64,000 bases of DNA from Thiolapillus brandeum (GTDB taxonomy: Bacteria > Pseudomonadota > Gammaproteobacteria > Chromatiales > Chromatiaceae). Made by a program: the position numbers and the translations under genes. The notes under the pieces are model-generated. The model was not told the origin of the DNA. It saw nothing but the letters and a program-made list of their open reading frames with translations, and searched no databases. The stretch is taken from contig NZ_AP012273.1 in the NCBI RefSeq assembly GCF_000828615.1, forward strand, positions 1,922,001 through 1,986,000, in the 5' to 3' direction. Each line of letters opens with the position of its first letter. Within the stretch, counting starts at the first letter, position 1. This document shows, in pieces, positions 43,381 through 52,811 of the stretch.

Positions 43381-44688
43381 TCAGTCCAGGTATTCCACCC
43401 GAATCCGGGAGATGCTCCTGACCGTGTCCATGGCCTCGATGACGGCCAGGGCCTGATCCATATCACCTTCGAGAACCCGATGGGTGAGCAGCACCAGGGG
43501 CACTTCGGTTTCTCCCGCCAGGGGTTCCTTTTGCTTCACGGCTTCTATGCTGATGCCGGAATCCCCCAGGATGCCGGTAACCCGGGCCAGCACACCGGGC
43601 TTGTCTTCCACAGTAAGACGCAGGTAGAAAGCCGTCTCCACCTTGTCCATGCCCTGCACCGGCAGATCGGAAAGCTCATCGGGCTGGAAGGCCAAATGCG
43701 GCACCCGATTGCCGGGATCCGTGGTCAGGGTCCGGGCAATGTCGATGATGTCCGCAACCACGGCTGAGGCCGTGGGCAGGGAACCGGCACCAGCGCCGTA
43801 ATACAGGGTAGACCCTACGGCATCGCCTTTCACCAGTACGGCGTTCATCACGCCATCCACATTGGCAATGAGGCGGCGCTCGGGAATCAGAGTCGGATGG
43901 ACCCGCAATTCCACCCCCTCTTGCGTGCGCCGGGTGACGCCCAGGTGTTTGATGCGGTAGCCCAGTTCCTCGGCATATTCCACATCCTGGCGTTCGACAC
44001 GGGTGATGCCCTCGGTGTAGCAACTGTCGAACTGCAGGGGAATACCAAATGCCAAGGATGCCAGTATGGTCAGCTTGTGAGCGGCATCGATGCCTTCCAC
44101 ATCAAAGGTGGGATCGGCCTCGGCATATCCCAGCTCCTGGGCTTCCTTGAGCACATCGGCAAAATCCCGGCCTTTGTCCCGCATCTCCGTGAGTATGAAG
44201 TTTCCGGTGCCATTGATAATACCGGCAATCCACTCGATGTGATTGGCCGCCAGACCTTCACGCAGGGCCTTGATGATGGGGATTCCCCCGGCCACTGCCG
44301 CTTCGAAGGCCACGGTGACGCCCTTGTCCTGAGCAGCCTTGAATATCTCGTTGCCATGCAGGGCAATCAGAGCCTTGTTGGCCGTGACCACGTGTTTGCC
44401 ATTTTCAATCGCTTCCAGCACCAGCTCCCGGGCCGGAGAATAGCCGCCGATGAGCTCGACCACAATATCCACTTCCGGATCCCGGACCACGGCAAAGGCA
44501 TCATCCGAGATACGCACATTGGCCAGTCCTTCCAGATCATCTGGGTTGTAATCCCGGGCCGCCGCATGGCTGACCACGATATCCCGCCCTGCGCGGCGAC
44601 TGATCTCCGCCGCATTGCGATGCAGTACATTCAGGGTGCCGCCACCGACGGTGCCCAATCCAAGCAATCCCACCTTCACAGGTTCCAA
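43381..44688 (-). CDS. hom: Homoserine dehydrogenase
   Basis: Reduces aspartate semialdehyde to homoserine. 435 residues from a TTG at 44688 with GGAG seven bases upstream. NAD(P) motif GLLGLGTVGGGTLNVL, ANKALIALHG, IINGTGNFILTEM with the catalytic region, and a C-terminal ACT domain (KPGVLARVTGILGDSGISIE) for allosteric control by threonine. It is monofunctional, without aspartokinase. Order alaC - hom - thrC is common in gamma- and betaproteobacteria. Confidence 0.95.
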   Translation of the reverse strand: MEPVKVGLLGLGTVGGGTLNVLHRNAAEISRRAGRDIVVSHAAARDYNPDDLEGLANVRISDDAFAVVRDPEVDIVVELIGGYSPARELVLEAIENGKHVVTANKALIALHGNEIFKAAQDKGVTVAFEAAVAGGIPIIKALREGLAANHIEWIAGIINGTGNFILTEMRDKGRDFADVLKEAQELGYAEADPTFDVEGIDAAHKLTILASLAFGIPLQFDSCYTEGITRVERQDVEYAEELGYRIKHLGVTRRTQEGVELRVHPTLIPERRLIANVDGVMNAVLVKGDAVGSTLYYGAGAGSLPTASAVVADIIDIARTLTTDPGNRVPHLAFQPDELSDLPVQGMDKVETAFYLRLTVEDKPGVLARVTGILGDSGISIEAVKQKEPLAGETEVPLVLLTHRVLEGDMDQALAVIEAMDTVRSISRIRVEYLD

Positions 44689-44874
44689 ACTTCTTCTCCA
44701 AAGTATTTGTTCATAATAATGTTGGCGTACTCCAGGCAAGCGCTTTCCTGGCCCGGAAATTTCACCGGAATCCGGAGTTCTCCCGGAGAGACTGGTATCC
44801 GGATCGTTTTGGCCCGGGAAAAGTCCATATCGTCCATTGATCTGCTGGCGGGCTGGTGAAATATCCGGGCCAAG

Positions 44875-44948
44875 AGTCCGTCGGATTTAACAAACTGATA
44901 GAGCTATTCTCCAGTGATTTTCGCGTCAAACCCTCAAACCCGACAAAC
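44875..44948. repeat. TGTCGGATTT-family repeat (copy C), short form
   Basis: Left end AGTCCGTCGGATTTAA, right end GTCAAACCCTCAAACCCGACA, about 74 bp. The internal CCAGTGATTTTCGCG matches the interior of copy D read in reverse. It abuts the alaC stop codon and lies in the 262-bp gap between alaC and hom. Confidence 0.65.
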
Positions 44949-44950
44949 AC

Positions 44951-46156
44951 CTAGTCCTTCAGCAGACCGTCCTTACGGAACATGTCACGAATGCCGCGCA
45001 CCGCCTGCCGGGTGCGATGTTCATTTTCGATCAACCCGAAGCGCACATGGGCATCTCCATATTCCCCAAAACCAATCCCTGGGGATACTGCGACTTTGGC
45101 ATCCACCAACAGCTTCTTGGAAAACTCCAGGGACCCCATTTCCCGGTAGGGCTCGGGAATGGGAGCCCAGACGAACATGGTGGCCTTGGGCCTTTCCACA
45201 TGCCAGCCCAGATTGTTCAGCCCGTCACAAAGTACATTGCGCCGGGATTCATACATGTCGCGGATCTCCCGGACACAGTCCTGGGGCCCTTCCAGGGCCT
45301 GGATGGCGGCCACCTGTATGGGGGTGAACATGCCGTAGTCCAGATAGGATTTCATGCGCGCCAGAGCCGCGACCAGGGTTTTGTTGCCACACATGAACCC
45401 CACCCGCCAGCCGGGCATATTGTAGCTCTTGGACAGGGAGAAAAATTCTACGGCAATGTCTTCGGCCCCGGGCACTTCCAGGATGGACGGCGCCTTGTAG
45501 CCGTCGAATACGATGTCGGCATACGCCAGGTCATGGATCACCCAGATGTTGTGTTCCCTGGCAATCTCCACCACCTTCTCGAAAAACTCCAGATCCACAC
45601 ACTGGCTGGTGGGGTTGCCGGGGAAGTTGATCACCAGCATCCTGGGCCGGGGCCAGGAATCCTTGATGGCCTCCTCCAGCTTCTCGAAAAAGTCTATGCC
45701 CTCCACCAGAGGCACGTGGCGTACGTCGGCTCCGGATATGACGAAACCCCAGGGATGAATGGGATAGGCCGGATTGGGCACCAACACGGAATCCCCCGGG
45801 CCGACGCAGGCCAGGGCCAGGTGCGCCAGGCCTTCCTTGGAGCCGATAGTGACGATGGCCTGGGTTTCGGGATCCAGGTTGACGTCATAGCGGTCCTTGT
45901 ACCAGTTGCAAATGGCCCGGCGCAGACGGGGAATCCCCTTGGACATGGAATACCGGTGAGTGTCCTTGCGCTGGGCAGCCTCACACAGCTTGTCCACGAT
46001 ATGTTGCGGCGTGGGCTGATCCGGGTTGCCCATGCCAAAATCGATAATGTCCTCACCCCGCGCCCGCGCTTCCGCCTTCAACTCATTGACAATGGCAAAG
46101 ACATAAGGCGGCAGCCGCTTGATGCGGCGGAATTCTTCCATTTCCGGACTGGACAC
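44951..46156 (-). CDS. alaC: Alanine-synthesising aminotransferase, AlaC type
   Basis: 401 residues, highly similar to E. coli AlaC ([19 protein letters not shown] [52 protein letters not shown]; the PLP Lys in [18 protein letters not shown]). It transfers amino groups between glutamate and pyruvate. The start is set at a GTG (46156) with GAGGGG six bases before it; a TTG at 46186 and an ATG at 46141 are alternatives. Its 3' end abuts repeat C. Confidence 0.93.
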   Translation of the reverse strand: MSSPEMEEFRRIKRLPPYVFAIVNELKAEARARGEDIIDFGMGNPDQPTPQHIVDKLCEAAQRKDTHRYSMSKGIPRLRRAICNWYKDRYDVNLDPETQAIVTIGSKEGLAHLALACVGPGDSVLVPNPAYPIHPWGFVISGADVRHVPLVEGIDFFEKLEEAIKDSWPRPRMLVINFPGNPTSQCVDLEFFEKVVEIAREHNIWVIHDLAYADIVFDGYKAPSILEVPGAEDIAVEFFSLSKSYNMPGWRVGFMCGNKTLVAALARMKSYLDYGMFTPIQVAAIQALEGPQDCVREIRDMYESRRNVLCDGLNNLGWHVERPKATMFVWAPIPEPYREMGSLEFSKKLLVDAKVAVSPGIGFGEYGDAHVRFGLIENEHRTRQAVRGIRDMFRKDGLLKD

Positions 46157-46251
46157 TGAAAACCCCTCGGGCTTGGTTTCGGGCAAACGAGTAAATTACA
46201 TGAGCAGGGGGGAAAATTCAATTGCGCGGCTTGGTGGGTTATGATGCCCGC

Positions 46252-46620
46252 ATGAAGTTCGCCCAGGATCACATCAACAGCAAGTACGTCATAGAGGCCT
46301 GTGAGCCCGGTCGCATTCAGGTGGCCAGTCAGATTTTCAGCCACAATATGCTGATCATGCCGGAGCGTTTGTTGCAACCCTGGGAAGTGACGTCCATGGA
46401 CGAGCTCAGTACCCGGCAACTGCACGCACTTGCCACCCACGAACCTGATGTCATCATCCTGGGCACAGGCCAGCACCAGGTTTTTCCCCACCCCTCATTG
46501 TTCAAGCCTCTCATGCAGGCCGGCATCGGCTGGGAGGTCATGCCTACGGATGCTGCCTGCCGAACCTACAATATTCTCCATGGCGAAGATCGGCGGGTAC
46601 TTGCTGCGCTGATTCTTTAA
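46252..46620 (+). CDS. Mth938/DUF498-domain protein
   Basis: 122 residues: MKFAQDHINSKYVIEACEPG, a beta segment, then PDVIILGTGQHQVFPHPSLF and the end TDAACRTYNILHGEDRRVLA, the signature of the small Mth938 (AAMDC/DUF498) family. Function in bacteria is not established; relatives are near complex I assembly or secretion genes. Divergent from alaC with 95 bp between. Confidence 0.88.
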   Translation: MKFAQDHINSKYVIEACEPGRIQVASQIFSHNMLIMPERLLQPWEVTSMDELSTRQLHALATHEPDVIILGTGQHQVFPHPSLFKPLMQAGIGWEVMPTDAACRTYNILHGEDRRVLAALIL

Positions 46621-46658
46621 CAGGATGTTAAGCCTGTTGCTGCAGTGCAGCACGCGTG

Positions 46659-47039
46659 CTATTCACACCAGAGTTTCAAGTCAATCCTGGCGGTCTTTCC
46701 GTTCTTGAGTTTCCTGGTTTCCTGGTAAACGAGTTTGTTGCCCTGCATGGAAATATTCGCAACTCTCGTCCTCAACACCACCCCTTTCCCTTCGACAACC
46801 AGATTCAGATGTTTTCCGGATCTTCCGCCACTGATCTTGACTTCCTGATTGGCTCCACTTGAGGCTCCACCAACACTCTGAAAAAAAGAATCTGGTGATG
46901 GTTTTCCCAGGCAAACGATGGTTTCATCGAAAGTGGCTTCACCTATGGTTCCGACAAAATGCCCCTTGATCACTGAGGCCTGGGCCGAACCCGCAAGTCC
47001 TGACAGGGCAACCACCATAGCGATTGTTGCTGGTTTCAT
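46659..47039 (-). CDS. Secreted beta-rich protein of unknown function
   Basis: 126 residues with a signal peptide (MKPATIAMVVALSGLAGSAQ, cleavage near AQA-SV). The mature part has two Cys (C43 and the near-terminal one in KLWCE) that could form a disulfide, and alternating strands. No family recognised. It stands alone between the DUF498 gene and the broken RhtB gene. Confidence 0.7.
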   Translation of the reverse strand: MKPATIAMVVALSGLAGSAQASVIKGHFVGTIGEATFDETIVCLGKPSPDSFFQSVGGASSGANQEVKISGGRSGKHLNLVVEGKGVVLRTRVANISMQGNKLVYQETRKLKNGKTARIDLKLWCE

Positions 47040-47095
47040 GGTCTACTCCATACTCCGATTACACATCCCGGTGACCAGGCATACTTGCATTCAGG

Positions 47096-47847
47096 TCATG
47101 TCTTGATGATCAGATAACTTCCTGCACCCAGCATCAAACCACCCGCGGTCTTCCTGGCTACATTTTCAAAATGGTTACTCTGTCTTCCCGTTACCATTTT
47201 GTAGCCCAATACCGCATAAACCATCTTAACTCCACCAACACTGAGCATTGTTATATTAACCCGGCGACCAAGTAGGTCTGGTTCAGCCAAGCTGTGCTGC
47301 TTCACGGCAAGGCGCCGGCGCGCCACGCCTTGTTCAGCGCCCTTCTCTGCGTCCTGAAACAGGCATACTTGGTCGCCGGGTTAATAACTATAACAGCTAT
47401 CATTGTTGATGGCCCAACATTGGATAAATCAATAAACACAGGCAACAGACTGGCATAGAAAACGATGGCCTTGATATCTCCCAGGGTTAGCAACATACCC
47501 GCAATAAAACTGGCAAGAAACCCACGTCCCTGCCAGTTTCCATACATCACAGGACTTACTGCCCTCTTGCCAATCAACAACCGATAGCCCAACCAGACAA
47601 GATACAAGCCGCCCAATAACCTTACAATCAGAAACAGGCCACCCATTGTTTCTGCCATTGCAGACAAACCTGTGATTGCAAGGAAAACGTAGATCAAATC
47701 ACCCAGGACAATACCTGCAGAAGCGGCAATACCATTGCCAACTCCCAATGTGGCAGACCGTGCCACAACCAAAGCCACACTGATACTGGGTATGGCTGCA
47801 AGCAAAGCCATGCTCACAGAAAGCATCACTATTTCTGAAATACTCAT
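47096..47847 (-). pseudogene. RhtB/LysE-family exporter, split by a 129-bp element
   Basis: The 5' part encodes MSISEIVMLSVSMALLAAIP and further typical LysE segments (GLGVGNGIAAS-like LGVGNGIAASAGIVLGDLIY; LLGGLYLVWLGYRLLIGKR) up to TMIAVIVI. The 3' part after the insert resumes with TMLSVGGVKMVYAVLGYKM and ends GGLMLGAGSYLIIKT. Removing 129 bp plus one TA joins AVIV-ITMLSVGG in frame. The intact gene would encode a full 206-residue amino-acid exporter with about six membrane segments. Confidence 0.9.
47256..47384. mobile_element. 129-bp TTAACCCGG-ended element (MITE) in the RhtB gene
   Basis: Inverted ends TTAACCCGGCGACCAAGTA and its complement TACTTGGTCGCCGGGTTAA. TA flanks both ends (47254-47255, 47385-47386) and is the target duplication by frame reconstruction. 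No transposase is encoded. TA duplication suggests an IS630/Tc1-mariner-type transposase (inference). A longer relative is at 51790. Confidence 0.88.
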
Positions 47848-47910
47848 TCCTGTTGACTCAGTATTCCCTTACAACAGTTGATCAGCACGGGCGGTCGGGA
47901 TCACGGTTCT

Positions 47911-48249
47911 TCAGTCAGGGGCCTCGAAAAACACGTAGGGGGTCGAATAATCGCTGATTTCGAAATACACTTTCTTCTCGCCCGGATCCTTCTTCATGTT
48001 CAGGTTGGCATCGAATATCCCGTAGCCGTAACGGTAGGGGCGCGCCTGCGAACTCCCTGATGTCGCCTGGGCGGTCGTCAGCTTGTCGATACCAATAAAG
48101 CGCCGCACCAGCTTATCACCGGCATAAACCTCAAGCACCCCGTTGGTGCCAGTCCAGTTCTGCAAAGCGTGGCCAAAGCGGTTTTGCGTCTCCTGGGTGC
48201 AGGCACTGAGCAACAGGGCAACCAGCGACAGTAGAATCAATCGATACAT
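47911..48249 (-). CDS. Small lipoprotein
   Basis: 112 residues with a lipobox (MYRLILLSLVALLLSAC, Cys17). The mature part has a beta-rich domain with RPYRYGYGIFDANLNMKKDP and VYFEISDYSTPYVFFEAPD. Likely an outer-membrane or periplasmic lipoprotein; no family recognised with certainty. Confidence 0.8.
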   Translation of the reverse strand: MYRLILLSLVALLLSACTQETQNRFGHALQNWTGTNGVLEVYAGDKLVRRFIGIDKLTTAQATSGSSQARPYRYGYGIFDANLNMKKDPGEKKVYFEISDYSTPYVFFEAPD

Positions 48250-48379
48250 GACCTTTCCTCATTTGGGAACAAGAAACAAACATGGTGCCGTCACCAGAGG
48301 ATTCAAGTGGCCTCAGGCTGCGATAGCTCGCTGGGGGCCGGCCTAAAAAACCCATGGGCCTCGGGCCGGACATGAAACC

Positions 48380-48586
48380 TCATATCCTCACGAAATACGG
48401 CAGCGCCATTATGGCAATTCCTGTCAATACCAGCAGGTACACGTTGGATACGAAATAGGGGAATACGAACAGGGCAATTCCCGACAGCAATGGCATGACC
48501 GCTTTCTGCTTTCTTGCATAGGAAACAAAGCCCATGCCAATCGCCCCAAACAATATTCCCCAGAGCAGCAATGAAGTGCCTTCCAT
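48380..48586 (-). CDS. Small membrane protein, 68 residues
   Basis: MEGTSLLLWGILFGAIGMGF, then SYARKQKAVMPLLSGIALF and VFPYFVSNVYLLVLTGIAIM: two or three hydrophobic segments with a basic loop, ending PYFVRI. It resembles the short amino-acid-transport-like membrane proteins common in gammaproteobacteria, of unknown role. A longer upstream frame lacks protein-like character. The 297 bp from 48587 to 48883 hold nothing recognised. Confidence 0.6.
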   Translation of the reverse strand: MEGTSLLLWGILFGAIGMGFVSYARKQKAVMPLLSGIALFVFPYFVSNVYLLVLTGIAIMALPYFVRI

Positions 48587-48883
48587 AAGAATGGGTTCCT
48601 CAAACAATCCGCGACCAATGACCCGGCCCTTGGCTGATCCCCGCTTATTTGGCCGCCGGGTAGATAGCATCTTCGCACAGAAGAACAGCAATTGCTGCCC
48701 CTCTTGCCAGGCAATGACTCTACAATCAGCTACGCAGCCCGCAAGGGATCATCGTGCCAAGCGGGTTGTGAGGAAAAATCCACCGGTTGAGGCAGGAACA
48801 GCAAGGTTTCCAATTCAACGACAGGGACTGTGGGGTTCCCGCAGACAACCGGGAAATGGGCTAAATCCACGCTCAGAGAGGGG

Positions 48884-49456
48884 TCAGTTTCCGGCAGCTA
48901 TTCTTCGTCCACCCACTGCCGCCAACACCAATCCGGCCAGGAACCAGCCGATGATCATCTCGATCCCGGCCGCAAGGATCATTTCACCGGGATAACCGTA
49001 CCAGTTCCACAAGGGGACACTGGAAGTCAACCAGGAGAATACGCCCAGGGCAGTGACGAACAACAAGCGACCGACAAAGCCCAGGCAGGTGAAATACAAC
49101 AGGATGGCAGCAATAAATCCTGCCGCCAGATCCGTAAGCGCCTGGGTAACGAAGAGTTTGGTGGCCATGGGATCACCCCCGGCAGGACGATAAAGAATCA
49201 TACCCACCGGTCCGTCCTTGTAGTCCTCCTTCCATTCGGCCAAGGCCTCCCTGGACAGGCCTTTCTCTTCATCCATCCAGGGAAAGACATACAAACCAGG
49301 CTCTTCCAGGGCCAGATCCAGGGCATAAGTGACACTGGTGGAGTGAGGCAACTCCTGCATGCCCATGCTTCCCAGGGGCAGAAGCATATGCGCCACTGCG
49401 CCCCAGATGAACAACACCAGCCCCGCCAGGACGCCTCCCAGAAAGATATTCTTCAT
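48884..49456 (-). CDS. Membrane protein of unknown function
   Basis: 190 residues. One N-terminal membrane segment (IFLGGVLAGLVLFIWGAVAH) and three near the C-terminus flank a soluble loop of about 90 residues with acidic EEPGLYVFPWMDEEKGLS. GGAG lies eight bases before the ATG at 49456. It is divergent from corB with 72 bp between. I do not recognise the family. Confidence 0.7.
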   Translation of the reverse strand: MKNIFLGGVLAGLVLFIWGAVAHMLLPLGSMGMQELPHSTSVTYALDLALEEPGLYVFPWMDEEKGLSREALAEWKEDYKDGPVGMILYRPAGGDPMATKLFVTQALTDLAAGFIAAILLYFTCLGFVGRLLFVTALGVFSWLTSSVPLWNWYGYPGEMILAAGIEMIIGWFLAGLVLAAVGGRRIAAGN

Positions 49457-49528
49457 CGTTTTGCTCTCCTTGAACTTTTCCCACAGACCACGGACAATGA
49501 TTGCATCTTCACTGCAGGAAAACCACCA

Positions 49529-50800
49529 TTGGACGAGCTTCCCATAGGCGGGCTGTTTGCCGCCCTGTTTGTTCTCATCATTCTCTCTGCCTTTTTTTCC
49601 GGCTCCGAAACCGCCCTGATGACGCTCAACCGTTATCGACTGAAGCACCTGGCGGATGAAGGCAACAAGGCCGCCATACTGGCTCAGCGTCTGTTACAAC
49701 GCCCTGAACGGCTCATCGGCCTGATTCTGCTGGGCAACAATTTTGTCAATATCCTGGCATCTTCCCTGGCCACGGTTCTGGCCATCCGCCTGGGAGGCGA
49801 AGGTGCTATTCCTGTCGCTGCCGGGCTGCTCACGCTGGTGATCCTGATTTTTTCGGAAGTGGCCCCCAAGACCCTGGCCGCTCTCCACCCGGAGAAGCTG
49901 GCTTTCCCCGCCGCCTGGGTCTATACCCCCCTGTTGAAGATCGCCTATCCCATGGTGTGGCTGGTGAATCTTTTTGCCAACAGCCTGCTGCGCCTGCTCA
50001 AGGTCTATCCTGATGCAGCCAACGCCGATGCCGTCTCCCGGGAGGAATTGCGCACCATCGTCAATGAAGCCGGCGCACTCATTCCACAGAAACACCGCAA
50101 AATGCTCCTCGGCATCCTCGACCTGGAAAAGGCCACGGTGGAAGACATCATGATTCCCCGTCACGAGATCGATGGTATCGACCTGGACGAAGACTGGGAC
50201 GAGCTGCTGGAGGATCTGCGCCAGATGCCTTATACCCAGGCCCTGGTATATCGGGGCAGCATCGATCATGTGGAAGGCTTTATTCACGCCCGCCAGGTGA
50301 TGCAGGCACTGATGATGGGGGAACTCACCCGGGAAGCCATTGAAGGCCTGGTTCAGGAGCCTTATTACATTCCGGAGGGAACCCCGCTGAATACCCAGCT
50401 CTTGAACTTTCAGAAGGCAAAACGGCGCGTAGGACTGGTTGTGGATGAATACGGCGACGTGCTGGGACTGGTCACCATGAGTGACCTGCTGGAAGAGATC
50501 GTGGGCGAGTTTACCAGTGATCCCACGGACAGCATTTCCGACGTGCAGCCCCAAAAGGACGGCAGTTATCTGGTCAATGGCAGCGCCAGTGTACGGGAGT
50601 TGGTGAAGACTTTTGGCTGGTCACTACCCACCAATGGCCCCAAGACCTTCAACGGACTCATCATCGAACAGTTGGAACAGATTCCGGAGCCCGGCACCAG
50701 CCTGCTCATCAGTGGCTATCCGGTGGAAGTACTGCAAACTCAGGGAAATGCGGTGCGCACGGCAAGGATACTGCCGGAACACAGGCGCAGTGAAAACTGA
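49529..50800 (+). CDS. corB: CorB/HlyC-CorC-family membrane protein (CNNM type)
   Basis: 423 residues: an N-terminal DUF21 membrane domain (IILSAFFSGSETALMTLNRY at the start of TM1-2, about four segments), a pair of CBS domains (VEDIMIPRHEIDGIDLDEDW; VVDEYGDVLGLVTMSDLLEE) and a C-terminal CorC_HlyC domain. Relatives take part in Mg2+/Co2+ resistance. TTG start at 49529 with AGGA nine bases upstream gives the usual length; the longer upstream frame overlaps the previous gene in antisense and is rejected. Its stop abuts the stop of the convergent response-regulator gene. Confidence 0.88.
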   Translation: MDELPIGGLFAALFVLIILSAFFSGSETALMTLNRYRLKHLADEGNKAAILAQRLLQRPERLIGLILLGNNFVNILASSLATVLAIRLGGEGAIPVAAGLLTLVILIFSEVAPKTLAALHPEKLAFPAAWVYTPLLKIAYPMVWLVNLFANSLLRLLKVYPDAANADAVSREELRTIVNEAGALIPQKHRKMLLGILDLEKATVEDIMIPRHEIDGIDLDEDWDELLEDLRQMPYTQALVYRGSIDHVEGFIHARQVMQALMMGELTREAIEGLVQEPYYIPEGTPLNTQLLNFQKAKRRVGLVVDEYGDVLGLVTMSDLLEEIVGEFTSDPTDSISDVQPQKDGSYLVNGSASVRELVKTFGWSLPTNGPKTFNGLIIEQLEQIPEPGTSLLISGYPVEVLQTQGNAVRTARILPEHRRSEN

Positions 50801-51280
50801 TCAGGCAATCTGGTTTCTGTAGACGGCCCACTCCAGCCGCTGAAACACTTCCTTGCGGGAAAAGGGTTTGCTCATGAAATCATTGGCACCGATGCGCTCC
50901 ACCCAGAATTTCTCCGTAGCTTCCTGGTTGCCACTCATGATCACGATGGGAATATCCCGGGTTTCTTCCATCTTGCGTATGCGCCGCGTGGCCTGAAAGC
51001 CATTCAGCTCCGGCATGACGATATCCATGATGATAAGAATCGGGGAATGATTCCTGGCCATTTTGATAGCCTCACGCCCATTCTCGGCTTCCAGCACTTC
51101 ATATCCTCCCTGAGCCAGCATTTTCTTGAGGGCGAAGCGAATGGTCTTGGAATCATCCACTACCAGCACCACCTCACCTTCGCGTGGAATATGCCGGACA
51201 TTGCGCCTGCGCTCGCGGATAACCCGCACTTCCCGGTCATCATCACGCCGAAAAAGCTTCCTTAAGCTGAATCCCGCCAC
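50801..51280 (-). CDS. PilG/PilH-like response regulator (single receiver domain)
   Basis: 159 residues: a basic 38-residue N-terminal extension (KLFRRDDDREVRVIRERRRN) and one receiver domain. The phospho-acceptor is in IIMDIVMPELNGFQATRRI; the acidic pair in VLVVDDSKTIR; the conserved Lys in FMSKPFSRKEV. There is no output domain, so it works by protein contact, as PilG/PilH do in twitching chemosensory systems. No partner kinase is nearby. Confidence 0.88.
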   Translation of the reverse strand: MAGFSLRKLFRRDDDREVRVIRERRRNVRHIPREGEVVLVVDDSKTIRFALKKMLAQGGYEVLEAENGREAIKMARNHSPILIIMDIVMPELNGFQATRRIRKMEETRDIPIVIMSGNQEATEKFWVERIGANDFMSKPFSRKEVFQRLEWAVYRNQIA

Positions 51281-51336
51281 TTCGACATCCCCTCTCTGTT
51301 ACTGTTTCATCCTTAGCAGGACACCATTCCAACTGC

Positions 51337-52141
51337 CTAGTATACACCGTTCGACGGTTTTTCAAGACCCAGTTCCAGATAGGCTACATCTATCCAATCA
51401 TGGAACTTGTATCCCACTTCATGGAAATACCCTGCTGTGACAAAGCCGAATCCATGGTGCAGAGCCATGCTGGCATCATTGGGCTGGGTAACGGCTGCAA
51501 TGACTTTATGATAACCCTCCCGGGCCAGCAAGGACAACAACCGCCCATACAGCACTTTTCCACAATCCTGTCTGCGCGGCGCCTGGGGATGCAGGTAGAT
51601 GCTACTTTCCACGGTATAGCGAAAAGCACTGCGTGATTTCCACTCGCTGGCATAGGCATAGCCGATAGTTTTGCCATTTTCTTCCAAAACCAGCCAGGGA
51701 TAACGGGCGGCAACCCTGCCGATGCGCCGGGCAAAGTCCTGTGGCTCCAGGAGTCTCTCTTCAAAGGTAATGGTAGTGTGTTCTATATATCAACCCGGCA
51801 ACCAAGTAGGTCTGGTTCAGCCAAGCTGTGCTGCTTCACGGCAAGGCGCTGCCGCGCCGCTGTAGCGCGCCTACTGCAAGCGGTGGCAACGCTGTCCGTG
51901 GGGCAGCACAGCTTGGCCTTTCGTTACAACATCAATAAGTTAGGGACGCAGAGAAGGTCGCTGCACTACGTTGTGGCCCTTGCCAAGGACTGGGCCATTG
52001 CCTGCGCGCCACGCCTTGTTCAGCGCCCTTCTCTGCGTCCTGAAACAGGCATACTTGGTCGCCGGGTTAATAGTAGTTGTAGATGGCACAAAGGGCCTCG
52101 GCGTCATCCGCCTCAACACGGCGAACAACCAGGGAAGACAT
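51337..52141 (-). pseudogene. GNAT (phosphinothricin-acetyltransferase-like) gene, split by an element
   Basis: The 5' half reads MSSLVVRRVEADDAEALCAI-YNYY and then enters the insert. The 3' half resumes with IEHTTITFEERLLEPQDFAR and continues YPWLVLEENGKTIGYAYASE and SAFRYTVESSIYLHPQAPRR, the pattern of PAT/YncA-type acetyltransferases. Loss of 281 bp plus one TA gives YNYYIEHTTITFEE in frame. The 3' half alone keeps the acetyl-CoA loop but lacks the N-terminal strand. The ATG (52141) overlaps the stop of the upstream gene. Confidence 0.9.
51790..52070. mobile_element. 281-bp TTAACCCGG-family element in the GNAT gene
   Basis: Ends TCAACCCGGCAACCAAGTAG and TACTTGGTCGCCGGGTTAA, inverted and near-identical to the 129-bp copy at 47256. 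TA flanks at 51788-51789 and 52071-52072. The outer about 55-60 bases on each side match the short copy; the about 150-bp interior is extra. No coding capacity. Confidence 0.88.
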
Positions 52142-52785
52142 CAGTGGGCGCTGAGCTGAAACAGGTATTCATGCAGCCCATTCTGCAGCAGACGTGACTG
52201 AGCCACGTGGAATTCGGGCAGTTGGCTTTCCAGCACGCGCTGGGGCGGACAGGGGGCCCCCACCAGATCTTCGCCATGCCGGATGCAGCGCATTTTTTCC
52301 GGGGAAATGATATCAAAACGCAACGGACTGGCCGGCATGTCACCACGAGTGTAGACAAAAGCATGCATCCAGGCACCGGGATTGCATTTGGACGCCAGGT
52401 GACGGCTCAACAGGGGCAACAGCTCAGGATGCAGATAGTTCAGACCATCCCAGGCCAGAACCAGATCCAACCCCCGGACATTGTGCAGGGGCAGCAGGGT
52501 CTCCAGATCCACGACCGGGGTATCCTCACCAGGTACGGGCCAGCTTTCCATGGCATCCAGCACATCGCCAATATGGTATTTGCATCGGAACCGGGAGAAA
52601 AACTCAATGTGATTTCCCGAGGCCCTGGCCAAATCCAGGATACCAAACTTGGGATCACTCTTTTCCTCCCGGGACGCCATGGCTTCCACAAGACCGGCAA
52701 AAGCCGGGCATCCCAGTTCCGAAAAACCAGGCTGCACCGGCTGGCGGATTTGCGGTGTACCCCGGGGCTTGGCAAACAGAGCCAT
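52141..52785 (-). CDS. Methyltransferase-fold protein of unknown function
   Basis: 214 residues. DPKFGILDLARASGNHIEFF, then KYHIGDVLDAMESW and GLDLVLAWDGLNYLHPELLP suggest a class I methyltransferase-type Rossmann fold with a degenerate Gly motif; catalytic residues are not obvious. Downstream of the bactofilin gene by 26 bp and overlapping the GNAT gene by ATGA, so the three were one operon before the insertion. Confidence 0.65.
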   Translation of the reverse strand: MALFAKPRGTPQIRQPVQPGFSELGCPAFAGLVEAMASREEKSDPKFGILDLARASGNHIEFFSRFRCKYHIGDVLDAMESWPVPGEDTPVVDLETLLPLHNVRGLDLVLAWDGLNYLHPELLPLLSRHLASKCNPGAWMHAFVYTRGDMPASPLRFDIISPEKMRCIRHGEDLVGAPCPPQRVLESQLPEFHVAQSRLLQNGLHEYLFQLSAH

Positions 52786-52811
52786 GCGGCGAAGAACCCG
52801 TCAGGCCGGCT

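Noticed and set aside
48830-49528. N-terminal extension of corB
   Set aside because: Antisense to the membrane-protein gene at 48884-49456; the extension is hydrophilic and repetitive, and the family length is met from the TTG at 49529.
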